Shown: positions 32,369-39,913, counted from the stretch's first letter. The stretch: DNA of 39,913 nt from Candidatus Cibiobacter qucibialis (GCA_004000625.1 SAUS01000012.1:1-39913), one strand, 5' to 3'. The notes: generated by a model not told the origin, from the letters alone. Numbers and translations are program-made.

Positions 32369-33379
32369 TTACGGCATGCCGCACACCAGCCGCTGGCCGC
32401 CACTGCCGCCGCTGACATAGTGGGTGGTGCGGCTGACCTGGTTGTCCACCGGCTGCCCGGCAGCGTACAGCTTGAGGTTATGGATAAAGATTTCTACAAT
32501 GTTATCCAGTGTTTTGGCCAGGCTGAACCGCCCGGAAATGTGCGGCGTGATGATCACATTCGGTTCGCTCCACAGCGGGTGGTCTGACGGCAGCGGCTCT
32601 GGGTCAGTCACATCCAGCGCTGCACCGAACAAATGCCCGCTGTGTACGGCATTGGCCAGGGCAAGGCAGTCCACCGTGGAACCACGGCCCACGTTCAGCA
32701 GAATTGCCCCCTGCTTGCAGCGGGCCAGGCGGGCGGCATCAAACATGTGCAGCGTTTCCGGCGTGCCGGGCAGGCTCAAGGCAACCAAGTCTGCCTGCGG
32801 CAGCTCGGCGTCCAGTTCGCTTTGGGGTACCACCCGCAGGCAGTAATCGGGGCAGGGGGCACCAGGGCGCACGCTGCGCCGCACGCCGACAACCTCGGCC
32901 CCAAGGGCGTGGGCGCGCATGGCAAAGTTAGAGCCGATATCTCCCATGCCAACGCATAACACGCGGGACCCGGCCACCGGCCGCACCTGGCGGGTGATGG
33001 CATCCCACTTGTGCTGCGTCTGGCGGTCCCGGTACAAAAACAGATCCTTCTGCAGCCCCAGCCACAAGCCCAGCATCCACTCGCTGATGGCCAGCCCGTA
33101 AGCGCCGGTGGCGTTGGTCACCAGGCACTGCTCCGGCAGCACGCCCGGCACCAGATAGGTATCCGGTCCCGCAAAGTTGGATTGGAACCATTCCAGATGG
33201 TGGTTTTGGCAAATCAGCTCTACCGGCACATTGCCCATGATGATATCTGCCTCCAGCACCTGGGCCAGGGTAACGGTTTCGGTTTGGGCAAAGGTAAATT
33301 CATATTCCGGCACGCTGGCCTGCAAAGCGCTGCGCTGGGCATCGCTCAATGGCAGAGCCACCAAAACATGTTTTGGCAT
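32369..33379 (-). CDS. D-isomer-specific 2-hydroxyacid dehydrogenase
   Basis: 336 residues. NAD-binding VLCVGMGDIGSNFA (about 146-159) between two halves of the catalytic domain, with the family catalytic Arg (LLNVGRGSTVD), Glu (DVTDPEPL) and His (ITPHISG). It reduces a 2-keto acid to a D-hydroxyacid, or the reverse, in the cytosol; substrate not predictable (lactate, hydroxypyruvate and phosphonate relatives exist). It starts 19 bp after queH, so the two share a transcript; no functional link is known. C-terminal tail is Gly/Ser-rich. Confidence 0.9.
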   Translation of the reverse strand: MPKHVLVALPLSDAQRSALQASVPEYEFTFAQTETVTLAQVLEADIIMGNVPVELICQNHHLEWFQSNFAGPDTYLVPGVLPEQCLVTNATGAYGLAISEWMLGLWLGLQKDLFLYRDRQTQHKWDAITRQVRPVAGSRVLCVGMGDIGSNFAMRAHALGAEVVGVRRSVRPGAPCPDYCLRVVPQSELDAELPQADLVALSLPGTPETLHMFDAARLARCKQGAILLNVGRGSTVDCLALANAVHSGHLFGAALDVTDPEPLPSDHPLWSEPNVIITPHISGRFSLAKTLDNIVEIFIHNLKLYAAGQPVDNQVSRTTHYVSGGSGGQRLVCGMP

Positions 33380-33398
33380 GAAACATTTCTCCTTGCAA

Positions 33399-34025
33399 TC
33401 AAACGCCGCGTTCCTGCTTGCTGAAAATGCAGCCGCAGTAATCCTGCCGGTACAGGCCGTATTCTGCGCTCAAAGCAAGGCTGCGCTTGTAACCGTCCTT
33501 TTTGCGGAACTCGCTTTGCAGGTAGTTCAGGCCGTACTGTTGGGCCAGTTCGCAGCCGATGGTGTTCAGCCGCACAGGGTCCTTGACCGGGGAGATGGAA
33601 AGGGTGGTGGTGAACCAGTTAAAGTCGTGTGCCCTGGCGTACTGGGCGGCGCGTTCCAGCCGCATGCGGTAACACACGGTGCAGCGCTCGCCGCGCTCCG
33701 GCTCGTTTTCCAGCCCTTTTACTGCAGTGTAAAACTCCTGCGGGTCATACGGCAGCTCCACCACCGTGATGCCGCGGGCAGCGTACCCGGCATCGCGCAC
33801 AAAACGTTCCAGTTCGGCTTCCCGGCGGTGATATTCCTCCGGTGGGGCAATGTTGGGGTTATAATATAAAATGGTAACGTCAAAATGGTCGGCCAGACGT
33901 TCCAACGTGGCGCTGGAACAGGGCGCGCAGCAGGCGTGCAGCAGCAGCTGCGGGCGCTGGCCATCGCGCTCTAATGCGGCGATGGTTTCTTCCATCACGC
34001 GCTCATAATTGATTCGGTTTGCCAA
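33399..34025 (-). CDS. queH: epoxyqueuosine reductase QueH
   Basis: 208 residues from the TTG at 34025, chosen for AGGAGGG 9 bases upstream. QueH reduces epoxyqueuosine in tRNA to queuosine, the last step of that wobble modification, using an Fe-S cluster. Seen: HACCAPCSS (C32, C33, C36), LYYNPNIAPPEEYHRR, CTVCYRMRLERAA and the C-terminal YCGC, the conserved Cys pairs of DUF208/QueH. The open frame extends 48 codons further upstream, but a TATAAT and the Shine-Dalgarno site lie inside that extension. No other que gene is in the window. Confidence 0.9.
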   Translation of the reverse strand: MANRINYERVMEETIAALERDGQRPQLLLHACCAPCSSATLERLADHFDVTILYYNPNIAPPEEYHRREAELERFVRDAGYAARGITVVELPYDPQEFYTAVKGLENEPERGERCTVCYRMRLERAAQYARAHDFNWFTTTLSISPVKDPVRLNTIGCELAQQYGLNYLQSEFRKKDGYKRSLALSAEYGLYRQDYCGCIFSKQERGV

Positions 34026-34219
34026 TGGTGTTTTCCCTCCTGCATGGCAGCGGCTGCTGCCGCAATCTAACCCCATTATAGCGTATTGCTGGGCAAATTT
34101 ACACCCCGCACAGGAAGAATAACCGCCACAGCCTTTGAAATATGGAAAATTGCGCGGCGCTTTTTGCAAAATGTTGAATTTTTTATCACGAATTGTTCAC
34201 ATCTATCGGGTATTCTATA

Positions 34220-34310
34220 GTTGTTCCCAAAAGGAACGGTGCCAGGGAACAGGGACCCGAACACCGTTGGGGCATTGCCAAATGCCCAGGGGAACAACGC
34301 AGACTTTTTT
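34220..34310. other. nested inverted repeats, three-way junction followed by T-run
   Basis: Outer arms GTTGTTCCC (34220-34228) and GGGAACAAC (34290-34298); inside, AACGGTG (34235-34241)/CACCGTT (34262-34268) and GGGCATT (34270-34276)/AATGCCC (34281-34287). GCAGAC and six T follow. A possible promoter TTGTTC-N17-TATAGT ends at 34221. It could be a small RNA, a leader, or a palindromic insertion; which is not decided by the sequence. Confidence 0.45.
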
Positions 34311-34352
34311 CATCCACTCCTCTTTCTCTTTTTTCTTCTTTTCAAGGAAAAA

Positions 34353-34397
34353 CCGCCGCACAGGAACAGGGACCTGTGTGGCGGCTTTTCTTTTTGA
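34353..34397. terminator. strong hairpin upstream of the CobW-type gene
   Basis: CCGCCGCACAGG/CCTGTGTGGCGG stem, then CTTTTCTTTTT on the plus strand; on the minus strand TTTTTCC follows as well. Its loop AACAGGGA repeats the apical sequence of the structure at 34242-34258. Confidence 0.75.
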
Positions 34398-34431
34398 ATT
34401 TGGGTTTGATGAAGCAAACTGAATAAAAATG

Positions 34432-34440
34432 TGATATAAT
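34432..34440 (+). promoter_or_regulatory. extended -10 of the CobW-type gene
   Basis: TGaTATAAT; no good -35 at 16-18 bp. Lies 42 bp before the ATG. Confidence 0.55.
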
Positions 34441-34481
34441 AACAGGCACAAGCAATTACCACCAACAGGAGGGGAACAACT

Positions 34482-35417
34482 ATGGTACAGGTCGATTTGA
34501 TCACCGGCTTTCTTGGCTCTGGCAAAACGACTTTTATGCGGCACTATGCCCGCTATATGGTTCAGCAGGGCTGGAATGTCTGCATTTTGGAAAATGACTT
34601 TGGCGCGGTCAATGTGGATGTTATGCTGCTGCAGGATATTTTGGGCGACCATTGCGATATGGAAAGCATCAGCGGCGGGTGCGACTGCGATACCCACCAG
34701 CGCCGGATGCGCACCAAGTTGATCTCGCTGGCCATGCAGGGCTTTGACAGGGTCATTATTGAGCCGAGCGGTATTTTTGATGTAGATGAATTTTTTGACA
34801 TCCTGCACGACGAACCGCTGGATAAGTGGTACCGTATGGGCAACGTGATTGCTATTGTGGACGCCAAGCAGGAGCAGCAGCTTTCGCCCCAGTCGGCCTA
34901 CCTGCTGGCGTCCGAAACCGCCAATGCCGGCATGGTGGTACTGAGCCGCAGCCAGCTGGCTACCCCGGCTGAGATGGATTCCACGGTAAACTACCTGAAC
35001 TACGCGCTGGAGCAAAACGGCTGCGCCCGCCGCTTTGGCGCAGATGTACTGCGCAAAAACTGGGAGGACCTGACCCCGCAGGACCTGGCCGCCGTTGCCG
35101 CCTGCGGCAGCAAGCAGGCCAGCTATGAAAAAATGCACTTTGACCAGCACGATGTGTTTTCTTCGCTCTATTTTATCGACCGTCACTTACCCCTGCCGCG
35201 GCTGAAAGAAGTGGTGAATGAACTGTTTGCCGATGCCTCCTGCGGCCGCATTATGCGCATTAAGGGCTTTACTTCGGATGGAAATGGCTGGCTGGAGCTG
35301 AACGCCAGCCGCGATGCCATGACCTTAAAGCCCATTGCCAAAGCGCAGGAAGTGATCATCGTGATCGGTGAGCAGCTGAACCGCGCTGCGATTGAGGCAC
35401 ACTGGAAGGAGGTTTGA
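34482..35417 (+). CDS. CobW/G3E-family GTPase, putative metallochaperone
   Basis: 311 residues. P-loop GFLGSGKTT at 9-17, switch region ENDFGAVNVD (37-46), IEPSGIFD (around 93-100) and a C-terminal CobW-type domain (about 225-310). The family uses GTP to deliver Zn, Co or Fe-type metals and binds metal through a CxCC motif; here that site reads GGCDCD (C67, C69, with Asp at position 70), so the third Cys is replaced. Metal choice cannot be predicted. ATG at 34482 follows AGGAGGGG. Alone in its transcription unit, convergent with the deformylase gene. Confidence 0.87.
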   Translation: MVQVDLITGFLGSGKTTFMRHYARYMVQQGWNVCILENDFGAVNVDVMLLQDILGDHCDMESISGGCDCDTHQRRMRTKLISLAMQGFDRVIIEPSGIFDVDEFFDILHDEPLDKWYRMGNVIAIVDAKQEQQLSPQSAYLLASETANAGMVVLSRSQLATPAEMDSTVNYLNYALEQNGCARRFGADVLRKNWEDLTPQDLAAVAACGSKQASYEKMHFDQHDVFSSLYFIDRHLPLPRLKEVVNELFADASCGRIMRIKGFTSDGNGWLELNASRDAMTLKPIAKAQEVIIVIGEQLNRAAIEAHWKEV

Positions 35418-35466
35418 AACCACTGAACCTGCTGAACGAAAGCCAAATGCAGGAAAAAGAAAAAGG

Positions 35467-35877
35467 TTAAATCAAAATTCCCTCACAGTGGTCAATTTCG
35501 TGCTGGATGATTTCCGCCGTCCAGCCGGTAAACGTTTTAAGCCGCGTCTGGAATTTTTCATTCTGCCACTGCACTTTGATGACTTTGTGGCGCTTGGTTT
35601 TCCGCGTGCCGGTAAGCGATAAGCAGCCTTCGTCCGTTTCATAGGCTCCGGACTGTTTGACGATGACGGGGTTGAACATGACCATGTATTCGCCGTCATT
35701 CTCAAAAGCGATAATGCGTTTGTTCACGCCGATCATGTTTGCCGCCATACCCACGCAGCCATCCTTGTGGGCAATCAGAGTTTCCATCAGGTCCTGCGCT
35801 ACGCCAAGGTCCGCCGCCGTGGCGGGCGCGGCTTTCTGCGCAAGAAAAGTCTCATCTTTGCAAATTTCACGAATCAT
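35467..35877 (-). CDS. peptide deformylase, short variant
   Basis: 136 residues. Removes the N-terminal formyl group from new proteins. Motif II EGCLSL (83-88) and motif III QHEIDH (125-130) supply the metal ligands Cys and two His and the catalytic Glu. Motif I is GMAANMIG (43-50) where standard enzymes have GLAAxQ: the oxyanion-stabilising Gln is Met here. The protein is about 30 residues shorter than type I enzymes. Such variants occur as second deformylases in Clostridia. No fmt gene is nearby. Start ATG at 35877 has GGAG about 7 bases upstream. Confidence 0.87.
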   Translation of the reverse strand: MIREICKDETFLAQKAAPATAADLGVAQDLMETLIAHKDGCVGMAANMIGVNKRIIAFENDGEYMVMFNPVIVKQSGAYETDEGCLSLTGTRKTKRHKVIKVQWQNEKFQTRLKTFTGWTAEIIQHEIDHCEGILI

Positions 35878-35889
35878 TGGGGATGCTCC

Positions 35890-36226
35890 TTAACTGTTTT
35901 TTCTACATTGTATCAGCCAAGGGGAAAATACACAAGAAAGAAAACGATAACAAAAAATATCTGCCCGCTCTACGATTATATTTAAATCTGTGCGCTGGTT
36001 CCCGATCAGGATAAGGATAAATTTGAAACGTGCTTTGTTTTCAATTCAGAACAGATGGATTCCTTCGCCAGCGGAAAACAACGATCGCGCTCAAATATTA
36101 TCCAGATGCTGGAACGATGGATGCTGTAACCATTACATAGCGTTTATAGTGGGACTGCAAAATAGTAAAAAGTGGATTCCCTGAAAGTTGATTTGCGAAA
36201 AAGCTATAAAAGTGTGTACTTAAAAT
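35890..36226 (+). other. AT-rich intergenic stretch, possible decayed gene
   Basis: No intact gene. A startless frame at 35986-36129 reads ICALVPDQDKDKFETCFVFN then SEQMDSFASGKQRSRS and ends WML-stop; its composition is lower in GC than the surroundings. It could be the relic of an acquired gene. No family recognised. Confidence 0.25.
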
Positions 36227-36267
36227 AATAAAAGCCGTAGACTCTAACGAATCTGCGGCTTTTATTT
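36227..36267 (-). terminator. terminator of tRNA-Pro
   Basis: Minus strand AAAAGCCGCAGA/TCTACGGCTTTT stem (one mismatch) followed by ATTATTTT, starting right after the encoded CCA. Confidence 0.85.
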
Positions 36268-36343
36268 TGGTCGAGGTGACAGGACTCGAACCTGCGGCCT
36301 CGTGGTCCCAAACCACGCGCGCTACCAGCTGCGCAACACCTCG
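36268..36343 (-). tRNA. tRNA-Pro(TGG), CCA encoded
   Basis: Acceptor CGAGGTG/CACCTCG, D arm with AGCTGGTAGC, anticodon stem CGTGG/CCACG with loop TTTGGGA giving TGG (CCA codons), T loop TTCGAGT, discriminator A and CCA at 36268-36270. Confidence 0.95.
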
Positions 36344-36354
36344 TGAACATTTCT

Positions 36355-36383
36355 ATTATATCTGTTCGCGCCGTGTGCGTCAA
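36355..36383 (-). promoter_or_regulatory. promoter of tRNA-Pro
   Basis: Minus strand TTGACG (36378-36383), 17-bp spacer, TATAAT (36355-36360). Confidence 0.88.
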
Positions 36384-36487
36384 GTGCTAAATTTGGGAGA
36401 TGGCGAAGAAGAGGCGGCAGGTGCGCACAATATGCACCTCTGCGGTCTCAATAAGTGCAAGTGCTTTTTGCTGAAACAATAACCCGT

Positions 36488-37276
36488 TTACACATTCCCC
36501 TTGCCGATGCCCCATTTTTTGAAATACCGGCCCATGCTCTTCAACTGCATTTTGAACTTGCCTGCATCCCGCATGGGGTCGCGGTGCCAGGCGTGGGTGG
36601 CGGTGAACTGCGGCAGCAGGTAGACAAGCCCTTGGCGCAGAGCACGCTGGGTCAGGTCGGCATCCTCCACATACATAAAGTATTCGGGGTCAAAACCGCC
36701 GATGGTTTTGAACACATCGGTGCGGATGGCGGCAAAGCTGCCGGTGCAAAACTCAATGGGGCGGGGGATCGTCAGGTCCTCATCCTGCATGGTGTAATGT
36801 TCGTCAGCTTTTTGCATCACACCGCCAAACCGCGGGGCCAGCTGGCGGGCCAGCAGCAGCCACGGGGTGGGCTTGCGGCGCGGCAGGTTTTGGATGCGCC
36901 CATCCGGAAAATAGAGCTGCGGCGTGGCCATCACAACGCCGGGGTGGTCCAGCAGCCATTGCGCCATCTGGGGCAGGATGTCATCGTGAATGATCACATC
37001 CGGGTTCAGGATAAAGTGTACATCGCTGGTCAGGCGGTCCATAATGCTGTTGTGGCCCTTGCCGAAGCCGAGGTTTTTGGGCAGGCAGATCACCTGCACG
37101 CGTACATCGCCAAAATCTGTCTGCGCCAGGCGGGGGCCGCAGCCATCCGGGCTGGCGTTATCCACCACATACAGGGCAAAGTCATCGCCGGGGGTGTTGG
37201 CCAGCACGCTGCGCACGGCAGCGCACACTTCATCATAATCACAGTATGCCACAATACAGGCACTGATCTTCGGCAT
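36488..37276 (-). CDS. family 2 glycosyltransferase, rhamnosyltransferase-like
   Basis: 262 residues. GT-A fold: ISACIVAYCDYDEV at the N-terminus, VVDNASPDG (about 37-45), NLGFGKGHN (68-76), the metal-binding FILNPDV (DxD equivalent) near 88-94, FCTGSFAAIR and the ED pair of FMYVEDADLTQR near 201-212. Such enzymes transfer rhamnose or other sugars to cell-surface glycans in the cytosol at the membrane. It starts 9 bp after metA and shares its transcript, though no biosynthetic link is evident. The acceptor is unknown. Confidence 0.88.
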   Translation of the reverse strand: MPKISACIVAYCDYDEVCAAVRSVLANTPGDDFALYVVDNASPDGCGPRLAQTDFGDVRVQVICLPKNLGFGKGHNSIMDRLTSDVHFILNPDVIIHDDILPQMAQWLLDHPGVVMATPQLYFPDGRIQNLPRRKPTPWLLLARQLAPRFGGVMQKADEHYTMQDEDLTIPRPIEFCTGSFAAIRTDVFKTIGGFDPEYFMYVEDADLTQRALRQGLVYLLPQFTATHAWHRDPMRDAGKFKMQLKSMGRYFKKWGIGKGNV

Positions 37277-37285
37277 ACGTCCTCC

Positions 37286-38227
37286 TCAGGTGCGGGGCGG
37301 GTCCACCACGGCTTCCAGATCATCCAGGTCATAGGGGGTGTTCTGGTAGACATAGTAGTTCAGCCAGTTGGTATACAGCAGGTGCGCATGGGCACGCCAG
37401 CGGAAAATGGGGTCCTTGTTGGGGTCATCGTCCGGGTAATAGTTGACCGGCACATGAATTTCCTTGCCCGCCTTTACATCGCGGCGGTACTCGGCATCCA
37501 AAGTGTACTTGTCGTATTCCGGGTGGCCGATAACAAAAATCTGGCGGCCGGACTCGGTAGAAAGCAGCATGGGGCCAGCAACATCGCTTTCGGCCAGCAT
37601 GCGCAGCTCCGGGGCGGCATCAATATCGGCGCGGTTCAGCCCGGCCCAGCGGCTGTGCGGGGCATAGAATATTTCGTCAAAGCCGCGCACCAGCGGATTG
37701 GAGGGCCGCACCACGCGGTGCTCGAACACGCCGAACATTTTTTCCGGCAGGTGTACCTTGCGCACGCCGAAGTGGTAATACAGCCCGGCCAGCGCACCCC
37801 AGCACAGATGAATGGTGGAATATACGTTTTCGCGGCTGTAATCCATGATCTCGCACAGCTCGTTCCAGTAGTCCACGTCCTCATAGTCCAGGTCCTCAAT
37901 GGGGGCACCGGTGATGATCATACCGTCAAAGCGCTCATTGCGCACCGCATCAAAGGTTTTATAAAACGCCTTCATGTGCTCCTGCGGGGTGTGGGTGGTA
38001 TCATGGGTCTTGGTCTGCAAAAAGGTCAGCTGCACCTGCAGGGGGCTGTTGGCCAAAAGGCGTGCCAGCTGGGTTTCCGTTACAATTTTGGTGGGCATCA
38101 GGTTCAAAATCAGGATGCGCAGGGGACGGATCTGCTGGGTCTGCGCACGCTGCTGGTGCATGACAAACACGTTCTCGCGCGAAAGTTCGCCATAGGCGGG
38201 CAGCTCTTTGGGAATGATCAAAGGCAT
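37286..38227 (-). CDS. metA: homoserine O-acetyltransferase (MetA family)
   Basis: 313 residues. Acylates L-homoserine, the first committed step to methionine. Active-site Cys142 in HLCWGA, the conserved His/Glu of IGHPEYDKYTLDAEY, and Glu111 in TGAPIEDLDYEDVDYW. In this family Glu at 111 marks acetyl-CoA use, Gly succinyl-CoA, so this should be an O-acetyltransferase in spite of common annotation as MetA succinyltransferase. The next enzyme, MetY, uses O-acetylhomoserine and is encoded 21 bp upstream in the same operon, which agrees. ATG at 38227 follows AAGGAG. Confidence 0.93.
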   Translation of the reverse strand: MPLIIPKELPAYGELSRENVFVMHQQRAQTQQIRPLRILILNLMPTKIVTETQLARLLANSPLQVQLTFLQTKTHDTTHTPQEHMKAFYKTFDAVRNERFDGMIITGAPIEDLDYEDVDYWNELCEIMDYSRENVYSTIHLCWGALAGLYYHFGVRKVHLPEKMFGVFEHRVVRPSNPLVRGFDEIFYAPHSRWAGLNRADIDAAPELRMLAESDVAGPMLLSTESGRQIFVIGHPEYDKYTLDAEYRRDVKAGKEIHVPVNYYPDDDPNKDPIFRWRAHAHLLYTNWLNYYVYQNTPYDLDDLEAVVDPPRT

Positions 38228-38248
38228 AAACAGTAAACTCCTTAACGG

Positions 38249-39541
38249 TCAGATCTGGTCAAGTGCCTGGGCAATATCGTGGATCAGGTCGTTCTTATCT
38301 TCCAGACCGCAGCTCATGCGCACCAGGTCGGGCTGAACACCGGCGGCAATCAGCTGCTCGTCGTTCATCTGGCGGTGGGTGGAGCTGGCGGGGTGCAGGC
38401 AGCAGGTGCGGGCATCGGCCACATGGGTCTCAATGGCGGCAATCTTCAGGTGGCCCATAAAGGCAGCGGCGGCTTCGCGCCCGCCCTTTACGCCAAAGCT
38501 GACAACGCCGCAGGAACCATTGGGTAGGTACTTTTCGGCAACAGCATGGTACTTATCGCCCGGCAGGCCGCAGTAGTTCACATAGGCAATCTTCGGGTGG
38601 CTGGCCAAAAACTCTGCCACAGCCTGGCCGTTCTCGCAATGGCGGGCCATGCGCACATGCAGGCTTTCCAGGCCAAGGTTGAGCATGTAGGCGTTGATGG
38701 GGCTCTGCACGCAGCCAAAGTCACGCATCAGCTGTGCGGTTGCCTTGGTGATGAAAGCGCCCTCCTTGCCAAAGTGCTCGGCATAGGTGATACCGTGGTA
38801 GCTGTCATCAGGGGTGCACAAGCCGGGGAACTTATCGGCATGAGCCATCCAGTCGAACTTGCCGCCGTCCACAATGGCACCGCCCAGGGTTGCGCCGTGG
38901 CCGTCCATGTACTTGGTGGTGGAATGGGTCACGATATCGGCACCCCATTCAATGGGGCGGCAGTTGACGGGGGTGGCAAAGGTGTTATCCACAATCAGCG
39001 GCACACCGTGGGCGTGGGCTGCATTGGCAAACTTTTCAATATCCAGCACCGTCAGGGCGGGGTTGGCAATGGTTTCGCCAAAGACAGCCTTGGTGTTGGG
39101 CTGGAACGCGGCGTTCAGCTCTTCCTCGGTACAGTCAGGCGAGACAAAGGTGGCGGTAATGCCCATCTTTGCCATGGTGACGGAGATCAGGTTGAAGGTG
39201 CCGCCGTAAATGGAGCTGGAAGAAACGATGTGGTCGCCCGCGTTGCAGATGTTGAACAGGGCAAAGAAGTTGGCTGCCTGGCCGGAACCGGTCAGCATAC
39301 CGGCGGTGCCGCCCTCCAGTTCGGTAATCTTGGCGGCGATGGTATCGCAGGTGGGGTTTTGCAGGCGGGAATAAAAATAACCGCTGGCCTGCAGGTCAAA
39401 CAGCTTGCCCATATCGTCGGAGCTATCATATTTGAAAGTGGTGCTCTGCACAATGGGAATCTGGCGGGGTTCGCCGTTGCCGGGGGTATAGCCGCCCTGT
39501 ACGCACAGGGTATTGATGCTGTATTTGCTGGACTGATCCAT
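38249..39541 (-). CDS. metY: O-acetylhomoserine sulfhydrylase
   Basis: 430 residues from the ATG at 39541, with AAGGAAG 7 bases upstream (an earlier in-frame start lacks a good site). PLP enzyme of the Cys/Met metabolism class: QSTTFKY, RLQNPT (Tyr-x-Arg phosphate site SRLQNPT), SGQAANF, VDNTFATP, and the PLP lysine in HSTTKYMDGHG near residue 205. It makes homocysteine directly from O-acetylhomoserine and sulfide, bypassing cystathionine. First gene of the metY-metA-glycosyltransferase transcript. No SAM or T-box riboswitch is visible in the short leader, so any methionine control is at the promoter. Confidence 0.93.
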   Translation of the reverse strand: MDQSSKYSINTLCVQGGYTPGNGEPRQIPIVQSTTFKYDSSDDMGKLFDLQASGYFYSRLQNPTCDTIAAKITELEGGTAGMLTGSGQAANFFALFNICNAGDHIVSSSSIYGGTFNLISVTMAKMGITATFVSPDCTEEELNAAFQPNTKAVFGETIANPALTVLDIEKFANAAHAHGVPLIVDNTFATPVNCRPIEWGADIVTHSTTKYMDGHGATLGGAIVDGGKFDWMAHADKFPGLCTPDDSYHGITYAEHFGKEGAFITKATAQLMRDFGCVQSPINAYMLNLGLESLHVRMARHCENGQAVAEFLASHPKIAYVNYCGLPGDKYHAVAEKYLPNGSCGVVSFGVKGGREAAAAFMGHLKIAAIETHVADARTCCLHPASSTHRQMNDEQLIAAGVQPDLVRMSCGLEDKNDLIHDIAQALDQI

Positions 39542-39582
39542 GATCTTACTTCCTTTCCGCAAAAGCGGTAATATTTAATCTT

Positions 39583-39611
39583 ATTGTAAAGGTTTTGGTG
39601 GGTAAAATCAA
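39583..39611 (-). promoter_or_regulatory. promoter of the metY operon
   Basis: Minus strand TTGATT (39606-39611), 17-bp spacer, TACAAT (39583-39588), 42 bp before the ATG. Confidence 0.65.
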
Positions 39612-39761
39612 GGGCGGCGGGGGATAGTTGCCATAAAACAGGAAAGGAACACAAAAATGCCGCCTGATTTGCGGCAGGCGGCGGGGACGTTTGGGAAAAT
39701 GCATGGTGTGTGAGGGAGATTGCTTTTTTGAAAGCAAGCAATGCAACAAGGCCCATCCAGC

Positions 39762-39792
39762 GGGACGATGCAAGCATCGTCCCCTACAAATT
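39762..39792 (-). repeat. TTGTAGRGGACGATGC palindromic repeat, copy 2
   Basis: GGACGATGC-aa-GCATCGTCC followed by CCTACAA; reverse of the repeat at 30471-30499 with two differences. Surrounded by 250 bp without a gene (39612-39863), where I see only a weak hairpin TTGCTTT/GAAAGCAA near 39720-39737. Confidence 0.75.
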
Positions 39793-39863
39793 GCTGGAGG
39801 CGTTGCCTTAGCATCGGCTTTCTTGCAGAATAAAAGCGCAGAATTTGGAACAAAATACCCGGC

Positions 39864-39913
39864 TTAATCCAGCATCCCAACCTCGGTATAATTCGGGGTG
39901 CCGGTCAGGTAAT
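39864..39913 (-). CDS. 3' end of a gene running off the window
   Basis: The last 15 codons on the minus strand read YLTGTPNYTEVGMLD and end in TAA at 39864-39866. The frame is open to the window edge. Too short to identify. Confidence 0.4.
   Translation of the reverse strand, partial: YLTGTPNYTEVGMLD

Noticed and set aside
34026..34169. 48-codon upstream extension of queH with several Cys
   Set aside because: It contains a TATAAT and the Shine-Dalgarno site for the TTG start; QueH homologues start near the TTG.
36455..38236. 593-codon plus-strand frame opposite the glycosyltransferase and metA
   Set aside because: Spans two real genes in antisense and lacks any domain or ribosome binding site.
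39542..39582. SAM or T-box riboswitch before metY
   Set aside because: The predicted leader is about 35 nt, far too short for either.
39800..39816. GGCGTTGCCTTAG as another MITE end
   Set aside because: Only 8 of 9 core bases match GGCAACACC and the rest differs; no paired end or duplication found.

Overview
The window looks like chromosome of a GC-rich, low-redundancy Firmicute of the class Clostridia, most likely the Faecalibacterium/Gemmiger/Subdoligranulum branch of the Oscillospiraceae. This is an inference from gene content (DnaD plus DnaI-type primosome genes, TmcAL, a glycerol operon carrying the DUF1667 protein, QueH), strong AGGAGG-type ribosome binding sites, frequent TTG starts and protein flavour. 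No rRNA, CRISPR array or complete transposase is present.

Layout. 1-353: tRNA-Val with its promoter and terminator, followed (minus strand) by a hairpin-rich stretch without a convincing gene. 578-3058: a CtpE-like P-type ATPase. 3353-5926 (minus): dnaD-like, dnaI-like and HAD phosphatase operon. 6166-9535: an orotate-PRTase-like protein, an autoregulated MerR/TipA-type regulator, an ECF sigma/anti-sigma-like pair and an AT-rich secreted small protein. 9671-12242: ackA and tmcAL, divergent, both acetate-linked. 12326-14074: a truncated GltA/NfnB-like Fe-S gene, a Crp/Fnr regulator and a ferredoxin-like protein whose promoter carries a perfect 16-bp palindrome at the class II activator position. 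14174-15430: a polymerase/ligase-like envelope protein. 15588-22633: murE, asnB, an AslFm-like ATP-grasp ligase and a second asnB, read here as a peptidoglycan cross-bridge and amidation module. 22770-23047: tRNA-Arg, tRNA-His, tRNA-Gln, then an att-like duplication of the tRNA-Gln 3' end and the tail of a broken recombinase. 23512-25309: MarR and MATE exporter. 25613-30385: glycerol 3-phosphate oxidation operon ending in glpK. 30973-35877: CmpB-type membrane protein, 2-hydroxyacid dehydrogenase, queH, CobW-type GTPase, deformylase. 36268-39541: tRNA-Pro, a family 2 glycosyltransferase, metA and metY (direct sulfhydrylation route to homocysteine). A partial gene runs off the right edge.

The most striking non-genic feature is a family of about 172-bp elements with imperfect inverted ends (GGCAAYACCGCAYAATT) found in five full copies, one half copy and one end remnant. 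All five full copies are flanked by a different but exactly matching 4-bp direct repeat (TTAA, TTAT, TAAA, TTAG, CTAT), so they moved as non-autonomous transposable elements (MITEs). Their centre is variable, one copy carries about 112 bp of extra DNA there, and one end remnant sits exactly at the break of the truncated Fe-S gene. A second, shorter palindromic repeat (TTGTAGRGGACGATGC...) occurs in at least two copies.
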